NCBI GenBank assembly: GCA_028696455.1
Contig: JAQVGZ010000003.1
Coordinates: forward strand, 31,564 to 95,563
Reading direction: 5' to 3'
Origin: Desulfotomaculaceae bacterium
Lineage (GTDB): Bacteria > Bacillota > Desulfotomaculia > Desulfotomaculales > Pelotomaculaceae
DNA: 64,000 nucleotides
Below the pieces are notes generated by a model that did not search any database, had not been told where the DNA came from, and worked only from the letters and a program-made list of their open reading frames with translations. The translations under genes and the position numbers were made by a program. Shown here piece by piece: positions 1 to 9,760 of this stretch (within the stretch, counting starts at the first letter, position 1; every line of letters begins with the position of its first letter).

Positions 1-187
1 ATGGACGGCTGGTACGAATCACTGTGATCTTGGTGTTGCCTTAGACTCGCGCACCGGCCGGGTGATAGTAGTTTCAGCCATTGATAATATGGTGAAAGGC
101 GCGTCCGGGCAGGCAGTCCAGAACATGAATCTAATTTGCGGTTTGCCTGAAGATACTGCCTTAAACGGGCCGGGGCTTTATCCCTAA
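1..187 (+). CDS. argC: N-acetyl-gamma-glutamyl-phosphate reductase, C-terminal end (partial)
   Basis: This open frame enters from the left edge of the window and stops at TAA 185-187, leaving about 61 residues. The visible tail contains [20 protein letters not shown], the characteristic C-terminal block of ArgC, which makes N-acetylglutamate semialdehyde by NADPH-dependent reduction in arginine synthesis. The catalytic cysteine region lies outside the window. The gene is followed by argJ after a 116-base spacer and is evidently the upstream member of the same arginine cluster. Identity rests on the conserved tail and the context. Confidence 0.9.
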   Translation, partial: WTAGTNHCDLGVALDSRTGRVIVVSAIDNMVKGASGQAVQNMNLICGLPEDTALNGPGLYP

Positions 188-303
188 AGTATCGATCTAT
201 TTATTAAGGCGCACCGGGCCTGAAATTTAATTCACCGGTTTTGGTCGTTGTTCTGTTGAGTACGATAAGAATAAACAGGTGCATACATAAGGGAGGCCTT
301 TAC

Positions 304-1515
304 ATGGATAGTATTAATAATTTGTCCGGCGGGGTAACCGCCGCTTCCGGTTTTCAGGCAGGGGTAGCCACGGCCGGGATAAAGAATATTCAAAAAAAAG
401 ATATTGCCCTGATTTATTCTACAGTGCCAGCGGTGGCCGCTGGGGTCTTTACTACCAACACAGTTAAGGCCGCACCGTTGTTAGTTACTATGCAAAGAAT
501 TTCTAAGGGCAAAGCCCAGGCAATTGTGGTAAACAGCGGCAACGCCAACGCCTGCAACGGTGATCAGGGGATCAGTGACGCCCGCGAGATGACAGCAGCT
601 GCCGCCCGCGCTCTTGGTATTCCTGAAGAGCTCGTTCTCGTAGCCTCAACTGGAGTAATCGGGCAGAAGTTACCAATGGACAAAGTGCTGCCGGGTGTTT
701 TGGAAGCAGCCGGTGCAATCAGCCCGGCGGGCGGCGCTATGGCGGCAGAGGCCATTATGACTACCGATACTTTTCCTAAAGAGGCTGTGTGTCAAATTGA
801 GATTAACGGCAAAGTGGTGACCATTGGCGGAATGGCTAAGGGCGCGGGGATGATGCACCCTAATATGGCCACCATGCTGTGCTTTATTACAACTGACGCC
901 GCCATAGATGTCGCCGATTTGGCCAGGGCACTCAAGCGTGCGGTTGAGCAAAGCTTTAATATGGTTACTGTGGACCATGACACCAGCACTAACGATATGT
1001 TGGTGGCACTGGCCAACGGACTTGCCGGAAATAAGAAAATTGTCGGTGAAAGCAAGGCCTTCCAGCTGTTTCAGGACTCTTTAACTGATGTCTGTACTAG
1101 CCTTGCTATGGATATAGCAAGGGACGGTGAGGGCGCTACAAAGTTAATACAGGTAGAAGTACGCAATGCGCTTTCTATATTGGATGCTCGCCGGGCAGCG
1201 CGGGCAGTGGCCGGATCCAATCTGGTCAAAGCGGCAGTTTTTGGCCGTGACGCCAACTGGGGCAGGATCATATGCGCTGCCGGATATTCAGGTTCCAACT
1301 TTGATCCCAATCTTGTAGATATTTTTTTAGGTGACGAGCAGGTAGCCAGTAACGGTTGCTCCCTTAATTTTAGTGAGGAGCGGGCACTGGAATTTTTAAA
1401 CAGCGACACCGTGCGAATCATTCTCGATTTTAAAATGGGAGAGGCCGGTGCAGTGGCCTGGGGGTGTGATCTGACTTACGATTACGTTAGAATAAATGCA
1501 GAATATCGGTCCTAG
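304..1515 (+). CDS. argJ: bifunctional glutamate N-acetyltransferase / amino-acid acetyltransferase ArgJ
   Basis: ArgJ moves the acetyl group from N-acetylornithine to glutamate, and in bifunctional forms also uses acetyl-CoA, closing the cyclic arginine pathway. The product has 403 residues, normal for the family. The self-cleavage motif is visible as [10 protein letters not shown]: the precursor is expected to be cut before Thr190 (numbering from the chosen start), giving alpha and beta chains with Thr as nucleophile. I chose ATG 304 because GGGAGG at 291-296 is well spaced; the frame is open further upstream to a GTG-type start at 241 without such a site. It lies between argC and argB (14-base gap). 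Whether it is mono- or bifunctional cannot be read from sequence; no separate argA or argE is visible here. Confidence 0.95.
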   Translation: MDSINNLSGGVTAASGFQAGVATAGIKNIQKKDIALIYSTVPAVAAGVFTTNTVKAAPLLVTMQRISKGKAQAIVVNSGNANACNGDQGISDAREMTAAAARALGIPEELVLVASTGVIGQKLPMDKVLPGVLEAAGAISPAGGAMAAEAIMTTDTFPKEAVCQIEINGKVVTIGGMAKGAGMMHPNMATMLCFITTDAAIDVADLARALKRAVEQSFNMVTVDHDTSTNDMLVALANGLAGNKKIVGESKAFQLFQDSLTDVCTSLAMDIARDGEGATKLIQVEVRNALSILDARRAARAVAGSNLVKAAVFGRDANWGRIICAAGYSGSNFDPNLVDIFLGDEQVASNGCSLNFSEERALEFLNSDTVRIILDFKMGEAGAVAWGCDLTYDYVRINAEYRS

Positions 1516-1529
1516 GGAGTGATGTTATT

Positions 1530-2417
1530 GTGTCCACACCTTTAGAAAAAGCGGCTATTTTAGTGGAGGCCTTACCATATATAAAAAAATTCTATGGTAA
1601 AACAGTTGTTATCAAATATGGTGGACATGCCATGGTCAATAACGACTTAAAAGAGGCTGTAATGACCGACCTGGTGTTGATGAAATATGTCGGAATGCAC
1701 CCGGTGATCGTGCATGGTGGCGGCCCGGAGATTACTGAGATGCTAAAGCGAGTGGGAATAGTATCGCGCTTCGTGAACGGTCTCAGGGTAACGGACAGGG
1801 AAACCATGGAAATTGTGGAAATGGTTCTAGCAGGAAAAATTAACAAGGAAATTGTGGCCCAGATAAATCAAATCGGCGGTCGGGCTGTTGGTTTGTCAGG
1901 CAAAGATGCAGGCTTGTTCCAAGCAGTTAAGAAGCTACATCGGGTAATAACTCCGGAGGGGAAAGATGAAATGGTCGATATAGGATTTGTGGGTGATATT
2001 ACTCAGGTCAATCCCGGAGTGATCCTGACGGTGATGAATGAGGGATACATACCGGTAGTGTCTCCAGTGGCCGTGGGTGACCAGGGTGAGAGCTATAATG
2101 TTAATGCTGACTTCGCTGCCGGTCGACTTGCTGCTGCCCTGGGCGCAGATAAGCTAATTATCCTTACTGATGTAGAAGGGGTGATGGCTGAGCGCAACGA
2201 TCCGGGTTCACTGATTTCTGTTTTGCGAGTAGAAGATTATCCTGCCCTGGTCGAAAAGGGTATAATCAATGGTGGCATGATCCCCAAGGTAGAGTGCTGT
2301 TTGGATGCGCTGGCTGGAGGTGTAAGGACAACGCATATATTGGACGGGCGGGTGCCACACTCTATCCTTTTAGAAGTATTTACCGACGAGGGTATTGGAA
2401 CCATGGTTACATATTAG
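1530..2417 (+). CDS. argB: acetylglutamate kinase
   Basis: ArgB phosphorylates N-acetylglutamate, the second step of arginine synthesis and usually the arginine-inhibited step in cyclic pathways. The 295-residue protein has the amino-acid-kinase fold signature near the N-terminus (VIKYGGHAM, then [10 protein letters not shown]) and the C-terminal block [13 protein letters not shown]. The long N-terminal helix before the kinase core (residues 1-20) resembles arginine-sensitive hexameric forms, which is inference. The start is GTG 1530 behind a GGGAG-type ribosome site; there is no in-frame ATG nearby. It sits 14 bases after argJ and 36 bases before argD, so it is very likely co-transcribed with them. 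Confidence 0.96.
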   Translation: MSTPLEKAAILVEALPYIKKFYGKTVVIKYGGHAMVNNDLKEAVMTDLVLMKYVGMHPVIVHGGGPEITEMLKRVGIVSRFVNGLRVTDRETMEIVEMVLAGKINKEIVAQINQIGGRAVGLSGKDAGLFQAVKKLHRVITPEGKDEMVDIGFVGDITQVNPGVILTVMNEGYIPVVSPVAVGDQGESYNVNADFAAGRLAAALGADKLIILTDVEGVMAERNDPGSLISVLRVEDYPALVEKGIINGGMIPKVECCLDALAGGVRTTHILDGRVPHSILLEVFTDEGIGTMVTY

Positions 2418-2453
2418 TTGAGTTTAATATATTAAGCTTGGAGTGACCTTGTT

Positions 2454-3650
2454 ATGAATACAAAGGAAATCCTGGAAATAGGCGATCAGTACCTAATGCG
2501 GAACGTGGGGCGTATTGCGTTGGCTCCAGTCAGGGGTGAAGGGGCTCTTCTTTGGGATGCTGACGGAAACGAATACCTTGACTTTGTCAGCGGCATTGCC
2601 GTAAACTCCCTTGGCCACTGCCACCCGGCAGTAGTTGACGCTATAACCAGGCAGGCTAAAGAATTGATCCACTGCTCTAACTTGTACTACATAGAGCCTC
2701 AGGCACTCCTGGCCAAAATGCTGGTGGAACAATCCGGTCTGGGCAAAGCATTTTTTTGCAATAGTGGGGCAGAGGCAAATGAAGCTGCAATCAAGCTAGC
2801 CCGCAAGCACGCGAAGCTCAAGCACAGTCCGGAAAAAGTTGAAATCGTAACGGCGTGGCAATCCTTTCACGGCAGGACCCTGGCTACCATTACCGCCACT
2901 GGTCAGACCAAATACCAAAAGGGGTTTGAGCCTCTGCCGGGGGGGTTCAAATATGTGCCCTTCAATGACCTGGATGCTATGGAACAGGCAGTCAGTGCGA
3001 CTACCTGTGCAGTAATGCTGGAGCCTGTTCAGGGCGAGGGTGGGGTCAACGTGGCTTCCCGCTATTACCTGGAAGGGGTTAAAATGTTGTGCTGGGAGAA
3101 CGGTGCTCTGCTTATTTATGATGAAGTTCAGACCGGTATCGGACGCACTGGGCGTTTCCTGGCTTATCAGCATTACGGGGTAGAGCCGGACATTCTTACT
3201 CTTGCTAAAGCACTGGGTGGTGGCTTTCCCATTGGGGCTATGTTAGCAACCAATAAAGTTGCCGAAGCTTTCCAGCCGGGTGATCACGCTTCTACCTTTG
3301 GTGGTAATCCGCTGGCCTGCGCTGCCGCATTGGCTGCCCTGGAGGAGATAATCGCAGGCGGCGTTATCGAAAACGCCGCGGCAGTTGGCGTTTATATGCA
3401 GGATAAGCTGAGGAAGCTTGCTGAAAAATATGATTATGTTAAGGAAGTGCGGGGGCTTGGCCTCTTACTTGGCGTTGAACTGGCCATTGATGGCGGTGGC
3501 ATTGTTAATCGTTGCCGGGAGAAGGGGCTATTAATTAATTGTGTCAATGGCAATGTCTTGCGCTTCATACCGCCGCTGACTATTTCACGACAGGATGTCG
3601 ATCGGGCGCTGTGGTTATTAGAAGAGGTCATGGATTCCATAAAAGAATAA
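2454..3650 (+). CDS. argD: acetylornithine aminotransferase
   Basis: ArgD is a PLP-dependent class III aminotransferase converting N-acetylglutamate semialdehyde and glutamate to N-acetylornithine. Visible motifs are the cofactor-binding stretch FCNSGAEANEAAIKLAR, the DEVQTGIGRTG block that contacts PLP, and the Schiff-base lysine in LTLAKALGGGFPIGA. Length is 398 residues, standard for the family. The start is ATG 2454 preceded by GGAGTGA. It follows argB by 36 bases and precedes argF by 124 bases. The same fold could act as a succinyldiaminopimelate aminotransferase, but the arg context makes ArgD by far the best name. Confidence 0.95.
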   Translation: MNTKEILEIGDQYLMRNVGRIALAPVRGEGALLWDADGNEYLDFVSGIAVNSLGHCHPAVVDAITRQAKELIHCSNLYYIEPQALLAKMLVEQSGLGKAFFCNSGAEANEAAIKLARKHAKLKHSPEKVEIVTAWQSFHGRTLATITATGQTKYQKGFEPLPGGFKYVPFNDLDAMEQAVSATTCAVMLEPVQGEGGVNVASRYYLEGVKMLCWENGALLIYDEVQTGIGRTGRFLAYQHYGVEPDILTLAKALGGGFPIGAMLATNKVAEAFQPGDHASTFGGNPLACAAALAALEEIIAGGVIENAAAVGVYMQDKLRKLAEKYDYVKEVRGLGLLLGVELAIDGGGIVNRCREKGLLINCVNGNVLRFIPPLTISRQDVDRALWLLEEVMDSIKE

Positions 3651-3774
3651 AGAAAATTATACCATCAGATAGTATAGTATCAATAACTTGCCAACAGGCC
3701 GTCGGTTGGGAATCTTAGCGGCCAGGACAAAGATACCGGAGCTTGAGCGGATATAGGGAAAAGGAGCAAATAAT

Positions 3775-4719
3775 ATGGAAGAAAAAGCAATCCAACTAAA
3801 AGGGCGGGATCTCTTAAGCCTGCACGGTTATGAGCCGGAAGAGGTGGCGGCTATTATTGAACTGGCCGGGGAATTAAAAGAAAAGCAGCGGCGGCAATAC
3901 CCTCATCCCTATCTGAAGGGGAAGACTCTGGGGATGATCTTTCAAAAATCTTCTACCCGGACCAGGGTATCTTTCGAGGTTGGCATGTATCAGCTCGGCG
4001 GCTATCCGATGTTTCTCAGCGCCAGTGACTTGCAGTTGGGTCGCGGCGAAAGCATTGCTGATACGGCCAGGGTACTTTCCCGTTACCTGGATGGGATCAT
4101 GATTCGTACCTTTGCCCAGGCTGATGTAGAGGAACTGGCCCGATATGCTTCCATCCCGGTGATCAACGGACTCACCGATTTGCTGCATCCCTGCCAGATT
4201 CTTGCCGATTTACTGACCATTAAGGAACGTAAGGGAACCCTGGCTGGACTTAAGCTAGCCTATGTCGGGGATGGAAATAACAATATCTGCCACTCCCTTC
4301 TGTTTGGCTGTGTCAAGGTGGGCATGGATATCAGCGTGGCTTCCCCGGATGGTTACAAGCCTTCCTCTGATATCGTCCGGCTGGCCAGGCAAGATGCCAT
4401 GCGAACGGGCAACAAGGTGGAAGTATTAAGCGACCCAATTGAAGCAGTGTCCGAGGCCGACGTGCTGGTTACTGATGTCTGGGCAAGCATGGGGCAGGAA
4501 AAAGAGCGTGCGGAGCGGCTCAGGGTATTTCCTCCCTATCAGGTTAACAAAAAGCTGGCCACCCATGCCAGCCCGGATTTCATTTTCCTCCACTGTCTGC
4601 CGGCTCATCGGGGGGAAGAAGTAACGTCAGAGATAATTGATGGACCTCATGCGGCAGTCTGGGATGAGGCAGAAAACCGTTTACATGCACAAAAAGCAGT
4701 ACTGGCGCTTTTACTTTAG
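3775..4719 (+). CDS. argF: ornithine carbamoyltransferase
   Basis: ArgF joins ornithine and carbamoyl phosphate to give citrulline. The 314-residue protein has the carbamoyl-phosphate motif [11 protein letters not shown], the HPCQILAD block, and the ornithine-binding HCLPAHRG motif with the catalytic cysteine. The start is ATG 3775 behind AAAAGGAG. The preceding 124-base spacer holds a small GC hairpin (CCAAC...GTTGG) without a U-tract, so I do not call a terminator there. No carbamoyl-phosphate synthetase genes are present in the window. Confidence 0.96.
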   Translation: MEEKAIQLKGRDLLSLHGYEPEEVAAIIELAGELKEKQRRQYPHPYLKGKTLGMIFQKSSTRTRVSFEVGMYQLGGYPMFLSASDLQLGRGESIADTARVLSRYLDGIMIRTFAQADVEELARYASIPVINGLTDLLHPCQILADLLTIKERKGTLAGLKLAYVGDGNNNICHSLLFGCVKVGMDISVASPDGYKPSSDIVRLARQDAMRTGNKVEVLSDPIEAVSEADVLVTDVWASMGQEKERAERLRVFPPYQVNKKLATHASPDFIFLHCLPAHRGEEVTSEIIDGPHAAVWDEAENRLHAQKAVLALLL

Positions 4720-4830
4720 CTTAAGCAAATTTGAACATAGAATTTTTACTAGATAATTTTAAGCCCGAATGGGATATTCCATGATTAGGCCCTCGGGTTG
4801 ACCTAATAATGCAAAGGAGATGTTATTTCT

Positions 4831-6036
4831 ATGGCCAAAGTTATTCTTGCTTACTCAGGAGGACTGGATACTTCTATTATCATTTCCTGGCTCATAGAGA
4901 ACTACGGCTATGAGGTCATTTGTATGGCGGCCGATGTTGGTCAGGGCAAGGAACTGGACAACCTTAATGAAAAGGCGATTAAAACAGGAGCCAGCAAAAT
5001 TTATATCGAAGACTTAAGGCGTGAATTTGTAGAGGATTATATTTACCCCACCCTGAGAGCCGGCGCCATTTACGAGGGCAAGTACTTACTCGGCACTTCT
5101 ATGGCCCGTCCGCTTATTGCCAAAAGGCTGGTTGAGATCGCAAAACAAGAAGGCGCCGGGGCGATATGTCACGGCGCTACCGGCAAGGGCAATGACCAGA
5201 TCCGCTTTGAGCTGGGCATCAAGGCATTGGCTCCTGAGATTAAAATAATAGCCCCCTGGCGTGAATGGAGTATTCGCTCCAGGGAAGAGGCGATTGAGTA
5301 TGCCATTGCCAGAGGCATCGAAGTGCCGGTGGCCAAAGACCGCCCGTATAGTACAGACCGCAACCTCTGGCACATGAGTCACGAGGGTGTTGATCTGGAA
5401 GACCCCTGGAATGAGCCTAAAAATGACATTCTACTAATGATTACCCCGCCTGAGCAGGCCCCAGATCAACCCACATATGTTGAAATCGAATTTGAACAAG
5501 GCATCCCGGTAAAGCTGAATGGTTCTTTTCTGGATCCAGTAGCCATGATTGAAAATTTGAATGAGATCGCCGGGGCAAACGGCGTGGGCATTGCCGATAT
5601 GGTGGAAAACCGCCTGGTAGGAATGAAGTCCCGCGGTGTTTACGAAACTCCGGCCGGTACGGTTCTTTTTAATGCCCACCGCGAACTGGAGCTATTGACC
5701 CTGGACCGGGCCACTATGCACTTTAAGGAAATTGTGGCCGGGCGCTATGCTGAACTGGTTTATGACGGAGTATGGTTCGCCCCGATCCGGGAGGCCCTGG
5801 ACGCTTTTGTAGACAGCACCCAGCGGACGGTTACCGGCACAGTCAGGATGAAGCTCTACAAGGGTAGTTGCACCCCGGCCGGCGTGAAGTCTCCATATTC
5901 GCTTTATAATGAGGAACTATCCACCTTCAGCCGTGACGAGATTTATAACCAGCGTGACGCCGAAGGATTTATTAACCTTTTTGGCTTGCCGCTTAAGGTG
6001 CGGGCTTTAATGAAGAAAAGTGCAGGGATGGCATAG
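4831..6036 (+). CDS. argG: argininosuccinate synthase
   Basis: ArgG condenses citrulline and aspartate with ATP to argininosuccinate. The N-terminus [16 protein letters not shown] carries the SGGLDTS PP-loop of N-type ATP pyrophosphatases; further blocks include [13 protein letters not shown] and the C-terminal [13 protein letters not shown]. Length is 401 residues, normal for the family. Start ATG 4831 follows AAAGGAGAT. A strong intrinsic terminator lies 33 bases past the stop, so argH, more than 700 bases downstream, is probably a separate transcription unit despite belonging to the same pathway. Confidence 0.97.
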   Translation: MAKVILAYSGGLDTSIIISWLIENYGYEVICMAADVGQGKELDNLNEKAIKTGASKIYIEDLRREFVEDYIYPTLRAGAIYEGKYLLGTSMARPLIAKRLVEIAKQEGAGAICHGATGKGNDQIRFELGIKALAPEIKIIAPWREWSIRSREEAIEYAIARGIEVPVAKDRPYSTDRNLWHMSHEGVDLEDPWNEPKNDILLMITPPEQAPDQPTYVEIEFEQGIPVKLNGSFLDPVAMIENLNEIAGANGVGIADMVENRLVGMKSRGVYETPAGTVLFNAHRELELLTLDRATMHFKEIVAGRYAELVYDGVWFAPIREALDAFVDSTQRTVTGTVRMKLYKGSCTPAGVKSPYSLYNEELSTFSRDEIYNQRDAEGFINLFGLPLKVRALMKKSAGMA

Positions 6037-6068
6037 ATCCAGGTCTTTGCAATCTTACTGCTTTCGGT

Positions 6069-6106
6069 CACCAACAGTGTCTTCATAACATTGTTGGTGT
6101 TTTTTT
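6069..6106 (+). terminator. intrinsic terminator after argG
   Basis: CACCAACA (6069-6076) pairs with TGTTGGTG (6092-6099) and is followed directly by seven T. It closes the argJBDFG run. Confidence 0.75.
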
Positions 6107-6354
6107 ATGCTAAACCGGGTCATATGTACAGGGATAGGGGCGTATGACTTTAGAGAGATCTGACTGAATCTGCTACAGTGTAATCATAAAAATTTTCCCC
6201 GGATAGAGTTAGAATTTTTCCCAGTATGTCAATCATTCAGCGTTCTCCTTGGTATACAGGCATCTGCTGAGGCTTATTATAGCTTAAATTTTACTTTTCA
6301 TATAGAAAGTTTTGGTTTATCATTAAACTGATTAAGATGAGAGGTAAAATAAGG
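6107..6354. other. intergenic stretch between the argG terminator and a small gene
   Basis: Together with the argG terminator this makes a gap of just over 300 bases. It is AT-rich towards its right end. I saw no convincing promoter, operator or RNA structure. ArgR-type operators (paired imperfect TGAATAATTATTCA-like 18-mers) were looked for by eye and not found. Confidence 0.4.
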
Positions 6355-6537
6355 TTGAGTAAACTAGTAATTACATTTGTCTGTGAAAACCGCCATGACG
6401 TAGAATCTGTCACCATCGATCTAGACCGGCTGGGACAGGTCTCTAAAGAGGATATCTGGCGTTTAAGGACCAAAGGGAGCCGTTGCGCGAAGTGTGGCAG
6501 TGCGAAATTAATTTACCGGACTAGTTACAAAAAGTGA
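6355..6537 (+). CDS. small protein with a half zinc-ribbon (CxxC), function unknown
   Basis: This 60-residue frame lies between argG and argH. I prefer TTG 6355, with GAGG at 6341-6344 about ten bases upstream; ATG 6337 in the same frame adds six residues (MRGKIR) but has no ribosome site. The protein is charged, with an N-terminal C-x3-H (CENRH) and a C-terminal CAKC. These four could bind one zinc as a small ribbon. I do not recognise a named family. A terminator-like hairpin follows at 6621. It is not an obvious arginine enzyme; a regulatory or nucleic-acid-binding role is only a guess. Confidence 0.6.
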   Translation: MSKLVITFVCENRHDVESVTIDLDRLGQVSKEDIWRLRTKGSRCAKCGSAKLIYRTSYKK

Positions 6538-6620
6538 TTACAATGTTTGCACTAGTTTATAAGTATATAATCATGTTTTTTGGCTGAGGGTATTTATAAA
6601 ATATTAGGAAGCGGATAAGT

Positions 6621-6667
6621 GAGAGCCAGGTGAGTAAGAAAATGTCTGCGCTCTCTTATTTTTTTGC
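6621..6667 (+). terminator. terminator-like hairpin upstream of argH
   Basis: GAGAGC (6621-6626) pairs with GCTCTC (6650-6655), with flanking ATAA/TTAT extending the stem around a bulge. It is followed by a run of T. It may end the small upstream gene or act in the argH leader. Confidence 0.5.
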
Positions 6668-6675
6668 AGTATAGT

Positions 6676-6704
6676 TTGGCAACTAAAACTGGGCGTGTTA
6701 AAAT
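6676..6704 (+). promoter_or_regulatory. candidate sigma-A promoter for argH
   Basis: TTGGCA at 6676-6681 and TAAAAT at 6699-6704 are separated by 17 bases. They lie just after the terminator-like hairpin and about 50 bases before the argH start, consistent with independent transcription of argH. Confidence 0.45.
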
Positions 6705-6754
6705 AAAGCAGATAACATGCCTAATTGGCCAAGACGAAAAGAGGTGTCTAATGG

Positions 6755-8140
6755 ATGAGCAAACTATGGGGCGGACGTTTTCAAAGAGACACCGATCGGC
6801 TAGTGGAAGACTTCCACTCCTCCATATCCTTTGACAGGCGGCTGTATAAATACGATATTATGGGAAGCATCGCTCATGCCCGGATGCTCGGTAAGACCGG
6901 GATTATTTCCATAGATGAGGCTCAGGAAATTGTACGCGGCCTAGAAGAGGTACTGGCTGATATTGAGGCAGGTCGGGTAGAGTTTTCAGTGAGTTCTGAA
7001 GACATCCATATGAACGTGGAGCAACTTCTCACCGCTAAAATAGGAGAGGCAGGTAAAAAGCTGCACACGGCCAGGAGCAGGAACGACCAGGTAGCTCTCG
7101 ACATCCGGATGTACCTGAAAGACGAAATTGACCAGGTTATTGATCTGCTTAGCCGGCTGCGGGCTTGCCTTTTAGATTTAGCGGAAGAGCACCTGGCGAC
7201 CGTCATGCCCGGGTACACTCACCTCCAGCGCGCGCAGCCGGTAACCCTGGCGCACCATCTGCTAGCTTATTGCCAGATGTTCAGCCGGGACCAGGACAGG
7301 CTGGCCGACTGCCGCCGGCGGGCCGATGTGCTGCCACTGGGAGCGGGCGCCTTGGCAGGGACAACTTTCCCTCTGGATCGGGAATATGTTGCGAAGCAGC
7401 TTGGCTTCGCAGCCATCAGCCAGAACAGCCTTGACGCAGTAAGTGACCGCGACTTTGCGGTAGAGTTTGCGGCGACGGCCTCCTTAATTATGGTGCACTT
7501 AAGCCGGTTATGCGAAGAAATCATTTTCTGGTCTTCGGCGGAGTTTGCCTTTATCGAACTGGATGACGCCTACAGCACTGGCAGCAGCATGATGCCTCAG
7601 AAAAAAAACCCCGATGTGGCTGAGCTGGTCCGGGGCAAGTCCGGCCGGGTTTTCGGAAACCTGCAGGCCCTGCTGACCATGCTTAAGGGGCTCCCCCTGG
7701 CGTATAACAAAGACCTGCAGGAAGACAAGGAGGCGCTGTTTGATACGGTGGATACCGTAAAGAAATGTCTGATTGTCTTTCGGCCGATGTTGGAAACCAT
7801 GCGGGTCAGGAAAGATAATATGGAAGCAGCAGCCCGGGGCGGTTTTACCAACGCCACCGACCTGGCCGACTACCTGGTGCGTAGGGGCGCCCCTTTCCGC
7901 GTAGCCCATGAAGTGGCGGGAAAGCTTGTTGCCCACTGCCTGGAACAGAATCGGACCCTGGACCAGCTGAGCCTTGATGAATATAAGATGTTTTCACCGC
8001 TGGTAGCAGAAGATGTATATGAGGCTATTGATATCAAACGCTGTGTTGAGGCCAGGAACGTGACCGGTGGCCCTGCGCCGGATGCTGTTTCGTCAGCAAT
8101 TGTAGCTGAAAGGAGCCGTCTGGCCGCGAAGCTAGCCTGA
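6755..8140 (+). CDS. argH: argininosuccinate lyase
   Basis: ArgH splits argininosuccinate into arginine and fumarate, the last step of arginine synthesis. The 461-residue product belongs to the fumarase/aspartase superfamily. The signature [16 protein letters not shown] with its mobile catalytic serine loop is intact. The N-terminus MSKLWGGRF and the block [11 protein letters not shown] are typical of ArgH. ATG 6755 is chosen; an overlapping ATG at 6751 is in another frame. A GAGGTG ribosome site lies upstream. It ends only 30 bases from the converging gene on the other strand. Confidence 0.97.
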   Translation: MSKLWGGRFQRDTDRLVEDFHSSISFDRRLYKYDIMGSIAHARMLGKTGIISIDEAQEIVRGLEEVLADIEAGRVEFSVSSEDIHMNVEQLLTAKIGEAGKKLHTARSRNDQVALDIRMYLKDEIDQVIDLLSRLRACLLDLAEEHLATVMPGYTHLQRAQPVTLAHHLLAYCQMFSRDQDRLADCRRRADVLPLGAGALAGTTFPLDREYVAKQLGFAAISQNSLDAVSDRDFAVEFAATASLIMVHLSRLCEEIIFWSSAEFAFIELDDAYSTGSSMMPQKKNPDVAELVRGKSGRVFGNLQALLTMLKGLPLAYNKDLQEDKEALFDTVDTVKKCLIVFRPMLETMRVRKDNMEAAARGGFTNATDLADYLVRRGAPFRVAHEVAGKLVAHCLEQNRTLDQLSLDEYKMFSPLVAEDVYEAIDIKRCVEARNVTGGPAPDAVSSAIVAERSRLAAKLA

Positions 8141-8169
8141 TGCGCAAGTCATTTTTTCTACCATCTATG

Positions 8170-9492
8170 CTAGCAGTTCGAGAAATTAACAGTCGAAGTA
8201 GATATGTTATTCGTGGTCCCGGAAAAATCATTTCTGAATCCAGCCCGCTCGTAATAGGCGGCCTGGGCCGGAACCTGTGTTAGGGACAATTCAGGATAAC
8301 TCAACGCAGTAAGTTTGCCCCCCATGGCGCAGCCCTGATCGATGTCGATAGTGTTGTTGACAAATATTGCTTTAGAAACGGGGGTGTGACCGTAGACAAT
8401 CAGTGCGTCTCCCCTATAGTCTTTAGCCCAGTCGCGCCGCACTGGAAGACCATCTGCGGTCGTCTCCCCGGTAGTGTCCCCGAAAAAACAGAAATTCCTT
8501 ACCCGCTCAGACACCTTCCCAATCATATCTTCTTTGATCCCCCCATGAGAGACCACCAGCCTTCCTTTATCGAGAATCAGGTAGGGCGGAGCTCCATAAT
8601 AAAGCTTGAGAAATTCCTCTTTAAAAAACTCCCTTTCATCTGCAGGTAGCGCTTCGATTTCAGCAACGGTCTTTTCCAGACCGTTGGCAAGCTTGACATT
8701 TCTCCCCTCAAGGTAGCGGGACAACTTCCGGCAATGGTTGCCCGGAATGTAAAGGGCATTTCCGGAGTCCACCATTGCCTTTACCAGCCAAAAGCTGTCC
8801 AGACTGTGGGGTCCCCGGTCGGTAAGGTCGCCGGGGAAGACAGCCTTTCTGCCATTTGGGTGAGTGTAGTAGCCGGACCGCTTCCGGTAGCCGAGCTTGT
8901 CCAGAAGCATATTCAGCTCGTTGAAACAACCGTGAATATCACCTATAATGTCGAAGGGTCCGGGTACGGTAACCTCATGGCTGCGGATTTCAATTTTCAG
9001 TGCGGGATTATACATATCCTCTTGAGAAAGGACGCGAACCTGATCAAAACCCTCACTGTGAGCTACTTGCAAAGTATGCCGGAGCATTTTCTGCATTCGC
9101 GCTATTCCCTGGCGGATTACCCGGCGCTCTCGTCCCGCATTACGGTCCAGGCAGACCTCCTCGGGGATATTAAAAATTAGCAGGGTGACATTAAATCCGT
9201 ATTTTCGGCCGATGCGCAGTAGCTCGCTACGGGCCCGCCGGGTGAGGGCGGTGGAGTCGGCTACCGTAAAGCGACTAAGGGACAGGCGCCGCTCTATAGT
9301 GAAACGAAAAAGTTTAAACGCCTCCCTGGAAGCCGCCATATTGGTTTCCGAGTCGCTGACCAGGAGGCGGCACCGGTCCGAAGACACCGTCATTGTTTCT
9401 CTAAAATAACGTGTGGCAAAGGTGGACTTGCCACAGCCCGGTGTGCCGCATAAAACCAGAAGGGTGGTCCCTGGTAATGAAACAACAGCCAT
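8170..9492 (-). CDS. polynucleotide kinase / metallophosphatase two-domain protein (Pnkp-like, no ligase domain)
   Basis: The 440-residue protein has two domains. Residues 1-170 are a P-loop kinase with Walker A GTPGCGKST, of the polynucleotide-kinase type. Residues 175-420 are a calcineurin-like phosphoesterase with the full motif set GDIHG, GDLTDRG, GNH, SHGG and GHTP, which bind two metals. Bacterial Pnkp (Clostridium thermocellum type) has kinase, phosphatase and ligase domains in about 870 residues and heals RNA ends together with Hen1. This protein lacks the third domain and no hen1 is visible nearby. Likely activity is 5'-phosphorylation and removal of 3' or 2',3'-cyclic phosphates, or diadenosine-type phosphatase action; the substrate is inference. 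ATG 9492 is the start. A helicase pair lies upstream on the same strand, 268 bases away. Confidence 0.8.
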   Translation of the reverse strand: MAVVSLPGTTLLVLCGTPGCGKSTFATRYFRETMTVSSDRCRLLVSDSETNMAASREAFKLFRFTIERRLSLSRFTVADSTALTRRARSELLRIGRKYGFNVTLLIFNIPEEVCLDRNAGRERRVIRQGIARMQKMLRHTLQVAHSEGFDQVRVLSQEDMYNPALKIEIRSHEVTVPGPFDIIGDIHGCFNELNMLLDKLGYRKRSGYYTHPNGRKAVFPGDLTDRGPHSLDSFWLVKAMVDSGNALYIPGNHCRKLSRYLEGRNVKLANGLEKTVAEIEALPADEREFFKEEFLKLYYGAPPYLILDKGRLVVSHGGIKEDMIGKVSERVRNFCFFGDTTGETTADGLPVRRDWAKDYRGDALIVYGHTPVSKAIFVNNTIDIDQGCAMGGKLTALSYPELSLTQVPAQAAYYERAGFRNDFSGTTNNISTSTVNFSNC

Positions 9493-9760
9493 TTTTAACT
9501 ATCCTCCGTCTTTTGGTAGCTGCCCAAAGCTTGCCATCCCCCTGCTCTTTTCCCTACAGTTTAGCCCGATACCGTGTAGTTTATCCTCTCTCATTTTATA
9601 TAATCAGCTACTCGATGCAGTTATTCATCAGAGAAAGCGTTGCGTAGAGTATCCTGGCGCACTGCCCGGCTGACCCCGCCGCCTTAGCGAGAGCTGGGGA
9701 ACAGCTGGATCCCAGCTATTATTCTATGTGCGAAAATAAAAGATAGTAAAGCTTTCCTGA

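Noticed and set aside
670..978. Long frame on the - strand within argJ
   Set aside because: Antisense shadow of a strongly supported gene, without a ribosome site or recognisable motif. The same applies to the other long antisense frames in argD, argH, murT, aroA and der.
7165..7434. 89-codon + strand frame inside argH
   Set aside because: Out-of-frame overlap with argH, proline/arginine-rich composition typical of a GC-rich shadow.
8386..9180. + strand frames opposite the Pnkp-like gene
   Set aside because: The - strand frame carries all kinase and phosphatase motifs; these are its antisense shadows.
9692..9717. AGCTGGG/CCCAGCT inverted repeat between the helicase and kinase-phosphatase genes
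   Set aside because: No T-run on either strand, weak stem; not a supported terminator.
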